Origin: JBFMGD01 sp040751775
GTDB lineage: Bacteria > Bacillota > Dethiobacteria > DTU022
Length of the DNA stretch: 64,000 nt
Assembly: GCA_040751775.1 (NCBI GenBank)
Contig: JBFMGD010000003.1
Span: forward strand, 42,545-106,544
Reading direction: 5' to 3'
Shown: positions 1-6,970 of the stretch, in pieces
Numbering within the stretch: the first letter of the stretch is position 1
Layout: each line of letters opens with the position of its first letter
The notes under the pieces: model-generated
Database searches by the model: none
The model's input: only the letters and a program-made list of their open reading frames with translations
What the model was told of the DNA's origin: nothing
Made by a program: the position numbers and the translations under genes

Positions 1-186
1 GAACGGGTGCGGCGGGAGCTGACCGAACAGGTGGAGCACCTGGTGAAAAGCGGTGTCTGGGATCGAATCAAGACGCTGGCCGCCCTGGAAAATTTACTGG
101 AAGATATCGCCCGGCGCCGGGCTGATCCGTACAGCACGGCCCGCAAGCTGCTTGAAAAGATCAATTTCCCTCTTGCTGAAGAGTGA
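1..186 (+). CDS. meaB: MeaB-type GTPase, C-terminal fragment (acyl-CoA mutase chaperone)
   Basis: An open frame enters from the left edge and stops at 184-186, giving the last 61 residues of a protein. The tail has charged helices ending in an R-A-D-P-Y-S-T-A segment, the dimerisation-arm end typical of MeaB/ArgK G-proteins. These proteins load and protect the adenosylcobalamin cofactor of acyl-CoA mutases using GTP. The GTPase domain lies outside the window, so the call rests on this tail and on the mutase subunit starting 14 bases downstream, the usual neighbour. Co-transcription with the mutase is likely from the spacing. Confidence 0.7.
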   Translation, partial: ERVRRELTEQVEHLVKSGVWDRIKTLAALENLLEDIARRRADPYSTARKLLEKINFPLAEE

Positions 187-200
187 AGGAGATGTGAGCG

Positions 201-1865
201 ATGGGAGAAGAGGACTTTACACTTAAGATCAGGGAAGAGCAACAACTGTGGCGGGAACAGCAGGAGCAACAGCAAGAGCGCCCGGAACCTTTTACCACGG
301 TTTCCGGCGAGCCGGTGAACGATCTTTATACACCGGCGGACATTGCCGGGTTGGATTACCTGAAAGATCTGGGGTTCCCCGGCTGCTATCCCTATACCCG
401 GGGGGTGCAAAGCAACATGTACCGGGGCCGGCTCTGGACCATGCGCCAGTTTTCCGGCTTCGGAGACGCTTTTGACTCCAACCGGCGCTACCGCTACCTG
501 CTGGAGCAGGGCCAAACTGGTTTAAGTGTGGCCTTCGATATGCCCACAATCATGGGCTACGACTCCGATCACCCCCGCGCACTGGGTGAGGTGGGCCGCT
601 GCGGGGTGGCGATCGATTCCCTGGCTGATATGGAGATACTTTTTGACCGGATTCCACTCGACCAGATTACCACATCGATGACCATAAACGGGCCTGCCGC
701 CATCCTCTGGTGCATCTACCTCGCGAATGCGGAAAAACAGGGTGTACCATTGGAAAAAGTGGGCGGCACCATCCAGAACGACATCTTGAAGGAATATATC
801 GCCCAGAAATCGTGGATTTTCCCGCCGGAGCCTTCGATGCGCCTGATTACCGATATCTTTGCGTTTGCCGCGCGCCGTGTCCCCCGCTGGAATACCGTCA
901 GCATCAGCGGTTACCACATCCGGGAAGCGGGCTCCACTGCGGTGCAGGAGCTGGCCTTCACCCTGGCGGACGGGTTCGCTTACGTGGAAGCGGGGATCAA
1001 AGCCGGCCTGGATGTGGATACTTTCGCGCCGCGGCTCTCTTTTTTCTTTAACGCTCATCTTGATTTCTTTGAAGAGATCTGTAAATACCGCGCGGCCCGG
1101 CGCATCTGGGCGCGCCGCATGAAAGAGCGTTACGGGGCCAGGGATCCCCGTTCGTGGATGCTGCGCTTCCACACCCAGACCGCGGGCTGCAGCCTTACCG
1201 CCCAGGAACCGGAAAACAATATCGTCCGGACAACGCTCGAAGCGCTGGCGGCGGTGATGGGCGGGACCCAGTCGCTGCACACCAATTCCATGGACGAAGT
1301 GCTGGCCCTGCCTACCGAAAAAGCCGTGAAGATCGCCCTGCGCACACAGCAGATTATCGCCTATGAAAGCGGCGTGGCCAACACGATCGATCCCCTGGCC
1401 GGCTCCTACTTCGTGGAAGCGTTGACCGGCCGGATGGAAGCGGCGGCTGAAGACTATTTCCGCCGCATCGAAGAGCTCGGCGGAGTGCTCGCCGCCATTG
1501 ACTGCGGCTTTTTTCAGCAGGAGATCGCCGATGCCGCCTACAGCTACCAGCAAGCCGTCGATCGCGGCGAACGGGTCGTGGTGGGGATGAACCGTTTTGC
1601 CGGCGGGGAGCTGCCGCAAATCGAACTGCTGAGAATCGATCCGGCGGTGGAGCGAAAACAGGTCGAGCGGCTGCAAGCGCTGCGTGAAAAGCGTGACGCA
1701 ATCGCGGTGGCGGGCAGCCTCGAGCGGTTAAAGAAAGCGGCGGCCGGTCCGGAAAACCTGGTTCCTTATATCCTGGAAGCGGTGAAACTCTACGCCACCG
1801 AAGGGGAAATCGTGGCGGCGCTGAAAGAAGTCTTCGGGGAATACCGGGAGAAGCCGCTTTTTTAA
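201..1865 (+). CDS. icmA: Isobutyryl-CoA mutase-like large subunit (B12 acyl-CoA mutase family)
   Basis: This 554-residue protein is the substrate-binding TIM-barrel subunit of an adenosylcobalamin-dependent acyl-CoA mutase, without a fused B12 domain. The catalytic Tyr238-His239 pair lies in SISGYH. Two substrate-specificity positions stand out. Methylmalonyl-CoA mutase of Propionibacterium has Tyr89 and Arg207, while isobutyryl-CoA mutase has Phe80 and Gln198. Here they are Phe84 (MRQFSGF) and Gln202 (AQKSWIFPPEP), with the same 118-residue spacing. This points to reversible isobutyryl-CoA/n-butyryl-CoA isomerisation, or a related monocarboxylic acyl-CoA such as pivalyl-CoA. Size fits the separate-subunit IcmA/IcmB type. 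A GGAGATG ribosome site precedes the ATG, and meaB and the B12 subunit flank it. Family certain; substrate inferred from two residues. Confidence 0.85.
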   Translation: MGEEDFTLKIREEQQLWREQQEQQQERPEPFTTVSGEPVNDLYTPADIAGLDYLKDLGFPGCYPYTRGVQSNMYRGRLWTMRQFSGFGDAFDSNRRYRYLLEQGQTGLSVAFDMPTIMGYDSDHPRALGEVGRCGVAIDSLADMEILFDRIPLDQITTSMTINGPAAILWCIYLANAEKQGVPLEKVGGTIQNDILKEYIAQKSWIFPPEPSMRLITDIFAFAARRVPRWNTVSISGYHIREAGSTAVQELAFTLADGFAYVEAGIKAGLDVDTFAPRLSFFFNAHLDFFEEICKYRAARRIWARRMKERYGARDPRSWMLRFHTQTAGCSLTAQEPENNIVRTTLEALAAVMGGTQSLHTNSMDEVLALPTEKAVKIALRTQQIIAYESGVANTIDPLAGSYFVEALTGRMEAAAEDYFRRIEELGGVLAAIDCGFFQQEIADAAYSYQQAVDRGERVVVGMNRFAGGELPQIELLRIDPAVERKQVERLQALREKRDAIAVAGSLERLKKAAAGPENLVPYILEAVKLYATEGEIVAALKEVFGEYREKPLF

Positions 1866-1866
1866 G

Positions 1867-1906
1867 AAGTGAGAAGTGGGAAGTGAGATGTGGAAAGTGG
1901 GAAAAG
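1867..1906 (+). repeat. Short degenerate GAAGTG/GAGAAGTGG repeats between mutase genes
   Basis: Between the two mutase subunit genes the sequence repeats GAAGTG-like units (gaagtgagaagtgggaagtg, then a decayed copy with agatgtgg and aaagtggg). It is upstream of the GTG start and not needed for coding. Such purine-rich slippage repeats are seen in intergenic DNA of some clostridia; no function is claimed. Confidence 0.5.
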
Positions 1907-1922
1907 TAAGGAGGTTTTTTCG

Positions 1923-2330
1923 GTGGAGCGGAAAATTAGGGTACTGGTGGCGAAGCCGGGCCTGGACGGGCATGACCGCGGGGCCAAGGTAGTGGCGCGG
2001 GCATTGCGGGATGCGGGGATGGAGGTAATTTACACCGGACTGCACCAGACGCCCGAGCAGGTAGCCGAAGCGGCGCTGCAGGAAGATGTGCATGTCGTCG
2101 GTTTGAGCATACTATCCGGCGCGCACATGACCCTGGTGCCCAGAATCAGAGCACTGCTCGATGAAAGGCAGCTGCGCGATGTCCTGCTGCTGGTCGGCGG
2201 CATCATCCCCGCGGATGAAGCCGCAGAACTTAAGAGCAAGGGCTACGCGGCCGGAGTGTTTACGCCGGGGGAGCCGCTCGATGCCATTATTAATTTCATT
2301 CGCGCGCAAGCAAGTCCAGCCGAAGTATAA
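1923..2330 (+). CDS. icmB: Acyl-CoA mutase small subunit, B12-binding
   Basis: This 135-residue protein is the cobalamin-binding Rossmann-like subunit that pairs with the large subunit upstream. It carries the D-x-H-x-x-G motif (GLDGHDRG near residue 13-20), whose His replaces dimethylbenzimidazole as the lower cobalt ligand. It also has the S-x-L segment (LSILSG) and a GG turn (LVGGII). The GTG at 1923 is chosen because AAGGAGG sits just upstream; an in-frame ATG at 1890 would lie in a purine repeat with no ribosome site and add residues unlike the family. Length matches stand-alone IcmB and archaeal-type mutase beta subunits. Confidence 0.88.
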   Translation: MERKIRVLVAKPGLDGHDRGAKVVARALRDAGMEVIYTGLHQTPEQVAEAALQEDVHVVGLSILSGAHMTLVPRIRALLDERQLRDVLLLVGGIIPADEAAELKSKGYAAGVFTPGEPLDAIINFIRAQASPAEV

Positions 2331-2360
2331 AGCGGCGCCGGAAACCCGGGCGAATGGCGG

Positions 2361-3407
2361 TTACTGCCCTACCGCGGTGCCGGCCCGCCTGTTCCGCCGA
2401 ACTGCTTTGCGGCGATCGTTTTGGAAAGTTTTTTGGTAATATTGTTTTTGCCAGGCCAGGCTGTCGGTTATCGTTTCAATCAAGGGCCGGGCCTGGTAGC
2501 CCAGTTCCCGCGCGGCTTTGGCGCAGCTAAAGTTGGTATTGTCGATTACGGTCTGCAGGGAGTAGCAGGTAAACTGCGGCGTTGTTTTGCAGATCCGGTA
2601 GAGCTGTTCAGTAAAGCGGGAGACAAAAAGGGCGGTTTTAAAGGGCAGCATAACCAGGCGGGAGCGGATGCCTGCCGCTTCCTGGGTGAGCCGGCGCAGT
2701 TGCTGCAGGGTAACGCAGTTTCCCGATAAAATGTATGCTTCTCCGGTACGCCCTTTTTCCGCCGCCCGGATTAAACCGCGGGCAACATCGCGCACATCGA
2801 CGAAATCGAAGGCGCCGTTTACCAGAAAATGCAGTTTCCGCGTCGCGAAACTCTTCAGCAACTGCCCCATTTCCGATTCCAGGTAGTCGTGGGGACCGAT
2901 AATACCGGTGGGGCAGACTACGACAGCATCAAGACCTTTTTCGGCCAACTCCAGAACCGCCAGCGCCCCTTCAGCCTTACTGCGGTCATACGCCCCCGCC
3001 GGGCTGTCGGGAGCGAGGGGAGTGTTTTCATCGATGAGCACACCGTGCGGTTCGCGCCGGTAGGCGTGAATGGAAGCGGTGTGGACCAGGCGCCGGACGC
3101 CTGCCTGCAGCGCCGTTTCGGCAACATTGCGCGCTCCGTCCACGTTTACCCGGTACATGGTCTCGTGCGAACCGGGCATGATGGAGATTATTCCGGCCAG
3201 GTGGTAGACCGTCTCGATGCCTGCCATCGCTTTTTCAAGAACAGCACGGTCAAGGATATTGCCCACGATTACTTCCACCAGCAGTCCGTGCAGCGACTGG
3301 AGCGATTCTCCCGGCAGAACCATGGCCCTGACCCGTTCACCCCTTTCCAGAAGTTCCCGCACCAGGACATTTCCCAAGTGGCCCGTGGCGCCTGTAACCA
3401 GTATCAT
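2361..3407 (-). CDS. Extended SDR family NAD(P)-dependent reductase/epimerase
   Basis: This 348-residue protein is an extended short-chain dehydrogenase. The N-terminal nucleotide-binding motif TGATGHLG spans residues 5-12 and the catalytic Y-x-x-x-K is YDRSK near residue 143. Overall it resembles dihydroflavonol-4-reductase/3-beta-hydroxysteroid dehydrogenase-like and HpnA-like bacterial proteins, which reduce or epimerise a ketone or sugar substrate. The substrate cannot be told. It lies 4 bases after the TetR gene on the same strand, so the two form one operon and the regulator probably controls it. The last 20 residues are basic (RRKAVRRNRRAG) and look like an unstructured tail. Confidence 0.8.
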   Translation of the reverse strand: MILVTGATGHLGNVLVRELLERGERVRAMVLPGESLQSLHGLLVEVIVGNILDRAVLEKAMAGIETVYHLAGIISIMPGSHETMYRVNVDGARNVAETALQAGVRRLVHTASIHAYRREPHGVLIDENTPLAPDSPAGAYDRSKAEGALAVLELAEKGLDAVVVCPTGIIGPHDYLESEMGQLLKSFATRKLHFLVNGAFDFVDVRDVARGLIRAAEKGRTGEAYILSGNCVTLQQLRRLTQEAAGIRSRLVMLPFKTALFVSRFTEQLYRICKTTPQFTCYSLQTVIDNTNFSCAKAARELGYQARPLIETITDSLAWQKQYYQKTFQNDRRKAVRRNRRAGTAVGQ

Positions 3408-3411
3408 CAGT

Positions 3412-4011
3412 TTATTCCCTCCGTGTCAGCCCATCCAGCAGAATCCGGATACTATCCTGCAGCACCTTGCCCCAGTCGGCTCCCAAGGGATCCAGGATGG
3501 CCTGCAGAAAGAGCCCGCTGGATAGCGATAAGATAACCTGCGCTCCGGAAACGGGGTCGATCGGTTTCAGGGTGCCTTCCGCGATCCCCTGCCTGATCAA
3601 GTTTTCCAGGATCCGCTGGTATTTTTGGTAGGGCGCCAGGGTGGCCCGGCGCACCTGTTCATTGCGGCTGGCTTGGGTCCAGAGTTCCATAAAAATGGAG
3701 ATCTGGGTATTGTTCGATTGGAGAACCACCTGCATCATTCCCGCCATCCGCAGGAGGCTTTCCGGGACTGTCGATGCTTCAGCGGCGACCTTCATCAAGG
3801 AATATTCCAGATTGCTCAACCAGGTTTCGAGCAGTTCCAAAAAGACAGTTTCTTTGCTCTCGAAGTGATAATAAAAGGCCCCTTTACTCACTCCAGCGCG
3901 CCGGCAGATCTCCGCCACCCCGGTTCTGTCATAACCGTCCGCGATGAATCCACTGGTGGCTGCATTAAGGATACTGGCCCGTGTTTCGGTGCGCCGTTGT
4001 TCGTTTCTCAT
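3412..4011 (-). CDS. TetR/AcrR family transcriptional repressor
   Basis: This 199-residue protein has a TetR-type N-terminal helix-turn-helix at about residues 10-57 (RASILNAATSGF, then VAEICRRAGVSKGAFYYHF), followed by an all-helical ligand-binding domain of usual length. The ATG is the first in frame, and a palindromic operator candidate lies just upstream. It is transcribed first, with the SDR reductase following after 4 bases. The ligand is unknown; fatty acyl-CoA or drug-like compounds are common for the family, but nothing in the sequence decides. Autoregulation is inferred from the operator position between promoter and start codon. Confidence 0.88.
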   Translation of the reverse strand: MRNEQRRTETRASILNAATSGFIADGYDRTGVAEICRRAGVSKGAFYYHFESKETVFLELLETWLSNLEYSLMKVAAEASTVPESLLRMAGMMQVVLQSNNTQISIFMELWTQASRNEQVRRATLAPYQKYQRILENLIRQGIAEGTLKPIDPVSGAQVILSLSSGLFLQAILDPLGADWGKVLQDSIRILLDGLTRRE

Positions 4012-4027
4012 CCGTATCTCCTAAAAC

Positions 4028-4037
4028 CGACCGGTCG
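4028..4037. promoter_or_regulatory. Palindromic operator candidate for the TetR repressor
   Basis: A perfect 10-base palindrome, CGACCGGTCG, lies between the predicted -10 box and the TetR start codon. GACCGGTC-centred palindromes are common TetR-family operators. Its placement would block transcription of the TetR-SDR operon. Binding is inferred. Confidence 0.55.
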
Positions 4038-4053
4038 TTATGTTTATACAGGC

Positions 4054-4082
4054 ATTATATAATATGCGCAGTCCGGTGTAAA
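4054..4082 (-). promoter_or_regulatory. SigmaA promoter of the TetR-SDR operon
   Basis: Read on the minus strand, TTTACA (4082-4077) and TATAAT (4059-4054) are separated by 17 bases, close to the housekeeping consensus. The start site would fall near 4047, a few bases upstream of the palindrome. Confidence 0.65.
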
Positions 4083-4243
4083 TAACCTACCCTGGGAAAA
4101 TTAAAATTGCCCTGCTATCATATGATTCAGCCGATGTAGTGTTACCACGCCGACAGCAGGCGTATATCAGAAAAACTCCCGGCATGAATGTAACCTATAC
4201 CGGGCATATGCCATATTATATATCACCGATGGGAGGGAGCAAT

Positions 4244-4477
4244 TTGGATGACCAGAATCTGGATATGGATTCTTTAAGAACGTTATTGACAAATGTGTTA
4301 AAACAGATGGATCAGTCATCCCTGGAGGAGATCATCACCCTGCTCGACCAGGGTCACCTGCAAGACCTGGTCCTTGAGGCTATCGGTGTGGCGAAACAGC
4401 GGTTGAGTACGCAAGAGCAGGAACGTTTTGCCGCTGTTATGCAGTATGTGTTCGATTCCACGCGTACCGAAACTTGA
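4244..4477 (+). CDS. Small hypothetical protein, 77 residues
   Basis: I do not recognise this gene. The TTG at 4244 is chosen as start because GGGAGGGAG lies just before it; an in-frame opening further upstream has no ribosome site and weakly protein-like sequence. The protein is acidic at its start (LDDQNLDMDS) and appears mostly helical, with repeated Leu/Gln-rich helices (LLTNVLKQMDQSSLEEII). No Cys, signal peptide or membrane segment is visible. It stands alone between the divergent TetR operon and ligA, and codon use resembles its neighbours. A real small cytoplasmic protein is likely from the ribosome site and composition. Confidence 0.5.
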   Translation: MDDQNLDMDSLRTLLTNVLKQMDQSSLEEIITLLDQGHLQDLVLEAIGVAKQRLSTQEQERFAAVMQYVFDSTRTET

Positions 4478-4857
4478 TTTTCCTTTATAGGGGTATGCTT
4501 TTTTAGTTATCCGCCGGCGTGCCCCGGTATTCAATATGCCGGCTTCGGATACAATCGAGCCGCCGCCAGTGAGTAAGCGGAGTGGGCGGCGTTATTCGTC
4601 CCGGTGACAACGTTGTCAGTGGAACCGTCCCAGCGACAATGAAAATTGATCCGGATCGGGTGCTTTTATTGGCAGGAAACGCTGCCTTTTGCGGCGAATG
4701 TAAATATATTACTGCAGCTTCCTCTTATGAATAAAACCATCTGCCGGAAAGATTTGTTGGCGATAAACCAGGATATACTACTAACGGCAGCACCGGCGGT
4801 AGAGGCAAAAAATGCCGGCTGAAGCAAGGCCGGAGGCGCGATCAAGCGGAGGTGTCG
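4478..4857. other. 380-base spacer before ligA with palindrome and GTCCC motifs
   Basis: No convincing coding sequence is seen. The spacer holds a GC-rich arm pair (GCCGCC near 4559 and GGCGGC near 4585) and a perfect 14-base palindrome, TGACAACGTTGTCA, at 4605-4618. That palindrome is flanked by two GTCCC words resembling repeat remnants elsewhere in the window. No riboswitch class was recognised. Confidence 0.4.
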
Positions 4858-6864
4858 ATGATGGGGATTGTAGAGAAGGAGCAGGCGGCCCGGCGGGCGG
4901 TTGAACTGCGCCGGGAGATTGAAGAACATAACTACCGTTACCATCTGCTGGATCAGCCGGTGATCAGCGATTACCAATTTGACCAACTACTGCGTGAACT
5001 GCAGGATCTGGAAAAGGATTATCCGGAGCTGCAGGCGCCTGATTCGCCAACCCAACGGGTGGGCGGCGCACCGCTGCCCGCTTTTTCCCCTCTTATTCAC
5101 AAGCAACCGATGTTCGGTTTGGATAACGCCTTTGACGACGCCGAGCTGCGGGATTTCGACAGCCGTGTGCGCAAGGGAAGCGGCCTGGACTCTGTCGACT
5201 ATTTATGCGAGTTGAAAATGGACGGGCTGGCGGTATCGCTGCAATACGAGTCCGGTTTGTTTGTACGGGGTGCAACCCGGGGAGACGGCCTCCGCGGCGA
5301 AGAGATCACCCAAAATTTGCGCACTGTGAAGCAGCTGCCGCTGCGTCTCGCCGAACCGGTGACCGTGGAAGCGCGGGGCGAGGTTTACATCGCCAGGTCT
5401 GATTTCGAGCAGATGAACAACGCTCGCCTGGAGCGGGGCGAACCGCTTTTCGCCAACCCCCGCAACTGTGCGGCCGGTTCTTTGCGCCAGCTGGACCCCA
5501 AAGTGACCGCAAGCCGGCCGCTCCGGATATTTCTCTACGGCTTGGGCGAACACAGCCTTCCCCTGGCCACGCACGGCGAGCTGTTGCATTACCTCGAAAA
5601 GCTGCATCTGCCCGTCAATCCGCACCGGCTCCGCTGCCGGGGTGTCGACGCGGTCTGGGATTTTTGCCTCTCTTGGCGGGAGCGCCGCTTTGCACTGCCC
5701 TATGAGATTGACGGCATCGTGGTAAAGGTAGACGACCTGGAGCTGCAAAGCATCCTTGGTGCCACCGCACACAGCCCCCGCTGGGCGATTGCGTTTAAGT
5801 ACCCGCCGGAGGAGAAAAACACCAAGGTGATCGATATCCGGGTAAATGTGGGCAGGACCGGCGCGATTACCCCAGTGGCGATCCTGGAACCGGTTTTTAT
5901 AAGCGGCTCCACTGTGCAGCGGGCCACCCTGCACAACGAAGATATTCTGGCGGAAAAAGGGGTGCTCATCGGCGACACGGTGGTGGTGCGCAAGGCCGGC
6001 GAGGTGATTCCCGAAGTGGTCCGGGTCGTGCGGGAAGCGCGTAGCGGCCGGGAAATGCCTTTCGAGATGCCTGCGCAGTGCCCGTCTTGCGGTGTGCCGG
6101 TCCACAGGCTGCCGGGGGAAGCGGCGAGGCGCTGCCTGAACCCATCCTGCCCCGCCCAGGTGGTGGAGCGGCTGGTGCATTTTGCGTCCCGCCGGGCGAT
6201 GGATATCGAAGGCCTGGGGCCGGCGGTGGCGGAGCTGCTCTATAAAGAAGGGCTGGTGCGGGACACGGCCGACCTCTACTCCCTGCAGGCCGCCCAACTG
6301 GAGCCGCTGGAGCGCCTGGCCGAGAAATCGGCTGAAAACCTGGTGGCGGCGGTACAGAAAAGCAAAGGCAACCCGCTGCGCCGGCTGCTCTTCGGCCTGG
6401 GCATTCGCTTTGTCGGCGAACGGGCCTCCCGCCTGCTGGCCGAACATTTTGGCAACCTGGACCGGTTAAGGGAAGCCGGAGTTGATGATCTGACCGCTGT
6501 CCCGGAGATCGGCCCCAAGATCGCCGCGGCGGTCGTGGAATTCTTCCGTGCCGCGGAAACCGGGCGGCTTCTGGAAAAGCTGCGCCGGGCGGGAGTTAAT
6601 CTTACCGAGCCAGTTTCGGAAATTGCCGGCAGCCGTCCCCTCGCGGGAAAAACATTTGTCTTCAGCGGCGGCCTCCACGAATTTACCCGGGATCAGGCCG
6701 GCGCCCTGGTTGAGGAACGGGGCGGTAAAGTCAGTAGCGCGGTCAGCGTCAAGACCAGCTACCTGGTGGCTGGCGATGATCCGGGGAGCAAGCTGCAGCG
6801 AGCCCAAGAACTCGGGGTAGAGGTGCTGGATGAAGCCGCGTTCCGCGCATTGATTGGTGCCTAG
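4858..6864 (+). CDS. ligA: NAD-dependent DNA ligase LigA
   Basis: This 668-residue protein seals nicks using NAD+ in replication and repair. The Ia domain with HNYRYH lies at the N terminus. The adenylated lysine is in ELKMDG near residue 120. A four-Cys zinc finger (CPSCG...CLNPSC) lies near residues 407-432, then helix-hairpin-helix repeats, and a BRCT domain ends the protein (ETGRLL to the C terminus). Length is normal. ATG 4858 is preferred, with GCGGAGG five bases before; a GTG two codons earlier overlaps that site. The frequently adjacent pcrA helicase gene is absent here. Confidence 0.97.
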   Translation: MMGIVEKEQAARRAVELRREIEEHNYRYHLLDQPVISDYQFDQLLRELQDLEKDYPELQAPDSPTQRVGGAPLPAFSPLIHKQPMFGLDNAFDDAELRDFDSRVRKGSGLDSVDYLCELKMDGLAVSLQYESGLFVRGATRGDGLRGEEITQNLRTVKQLPLRLAEPVTVEARGEVYIARSDFEQMNNARLERGEPLFANPRNCAAGSLRQLDPKVTASRPLRIFLYGLGEHSLPLATHGELLHYLEKLHLPVNPHRLRCRGVDAVWDFCLSWRERRFALPYEIDGIVVKVDDLELQSILGATAHSPRWAIAFKYPPEEKNTKVIDIRVNVGRTGAITPVAILEPVFISGSTVQRATLHNEDILAEKGVLIGDTVVVRKAGEVIPEVVRVVREARSGREMPFEMPAQCPSCGVPVHRLPGEAARRCLNPSCPAQVVERLVHFASRRAMDIEGLGPAVAELLYKEGLVRDTADLYSLQAAQLEPLERLAEKSAENLVAAVQKSKGNPLRRLLFGLGIRFVGERASRLLAEHFGNLDRLREAGVDDLTAVPEIGPKIAAAVVEFFRAAETGRLLEKLRRAGVNLTEPVSEIAGSRPLAGKTFVFSGGLHEFTRDQAGALVEERGGKVSSAVSVKTSYLVAGDDPGSKLQRAQELGVEVLDEAAFRALIGA

Positions 6865-6970
6865 CGTTGCCCAAACCGTGCAGCTATTATTTTTAATATT
6901 CTGAAAAGTGGCTCGTGTATGCTGAATTGGGCAGCGGCGGTATGTTCAATTAAGGGGGAGGGGTAGAGCG

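Noticed and set aside
522..1676. Long open frame of 384 codons antisense to the mutase large subunit
   Set aside because: The plus-strand mutase is unambiguous. The antisense translation is rich in His, Arg and Gly with no family motif, as expected of a shadow in GC-rich DNA.
201..1865. Methylmalonyl-CoA mutase assignment
   Set aside because: The family is right, but the two substrate-determining positions are Phe and Gln instead of Tyr and Arg, so I prefer isobutyryl-CoA mutase-like.
5203..6447. Long open frame of 414 codons antisense to ligA
   Set aside because: It is a codon-bias shadow of ligA with no ribosome site or recognisable domain. A similar shadow at 56315-57298 opposite infB was rejected for the same reason.
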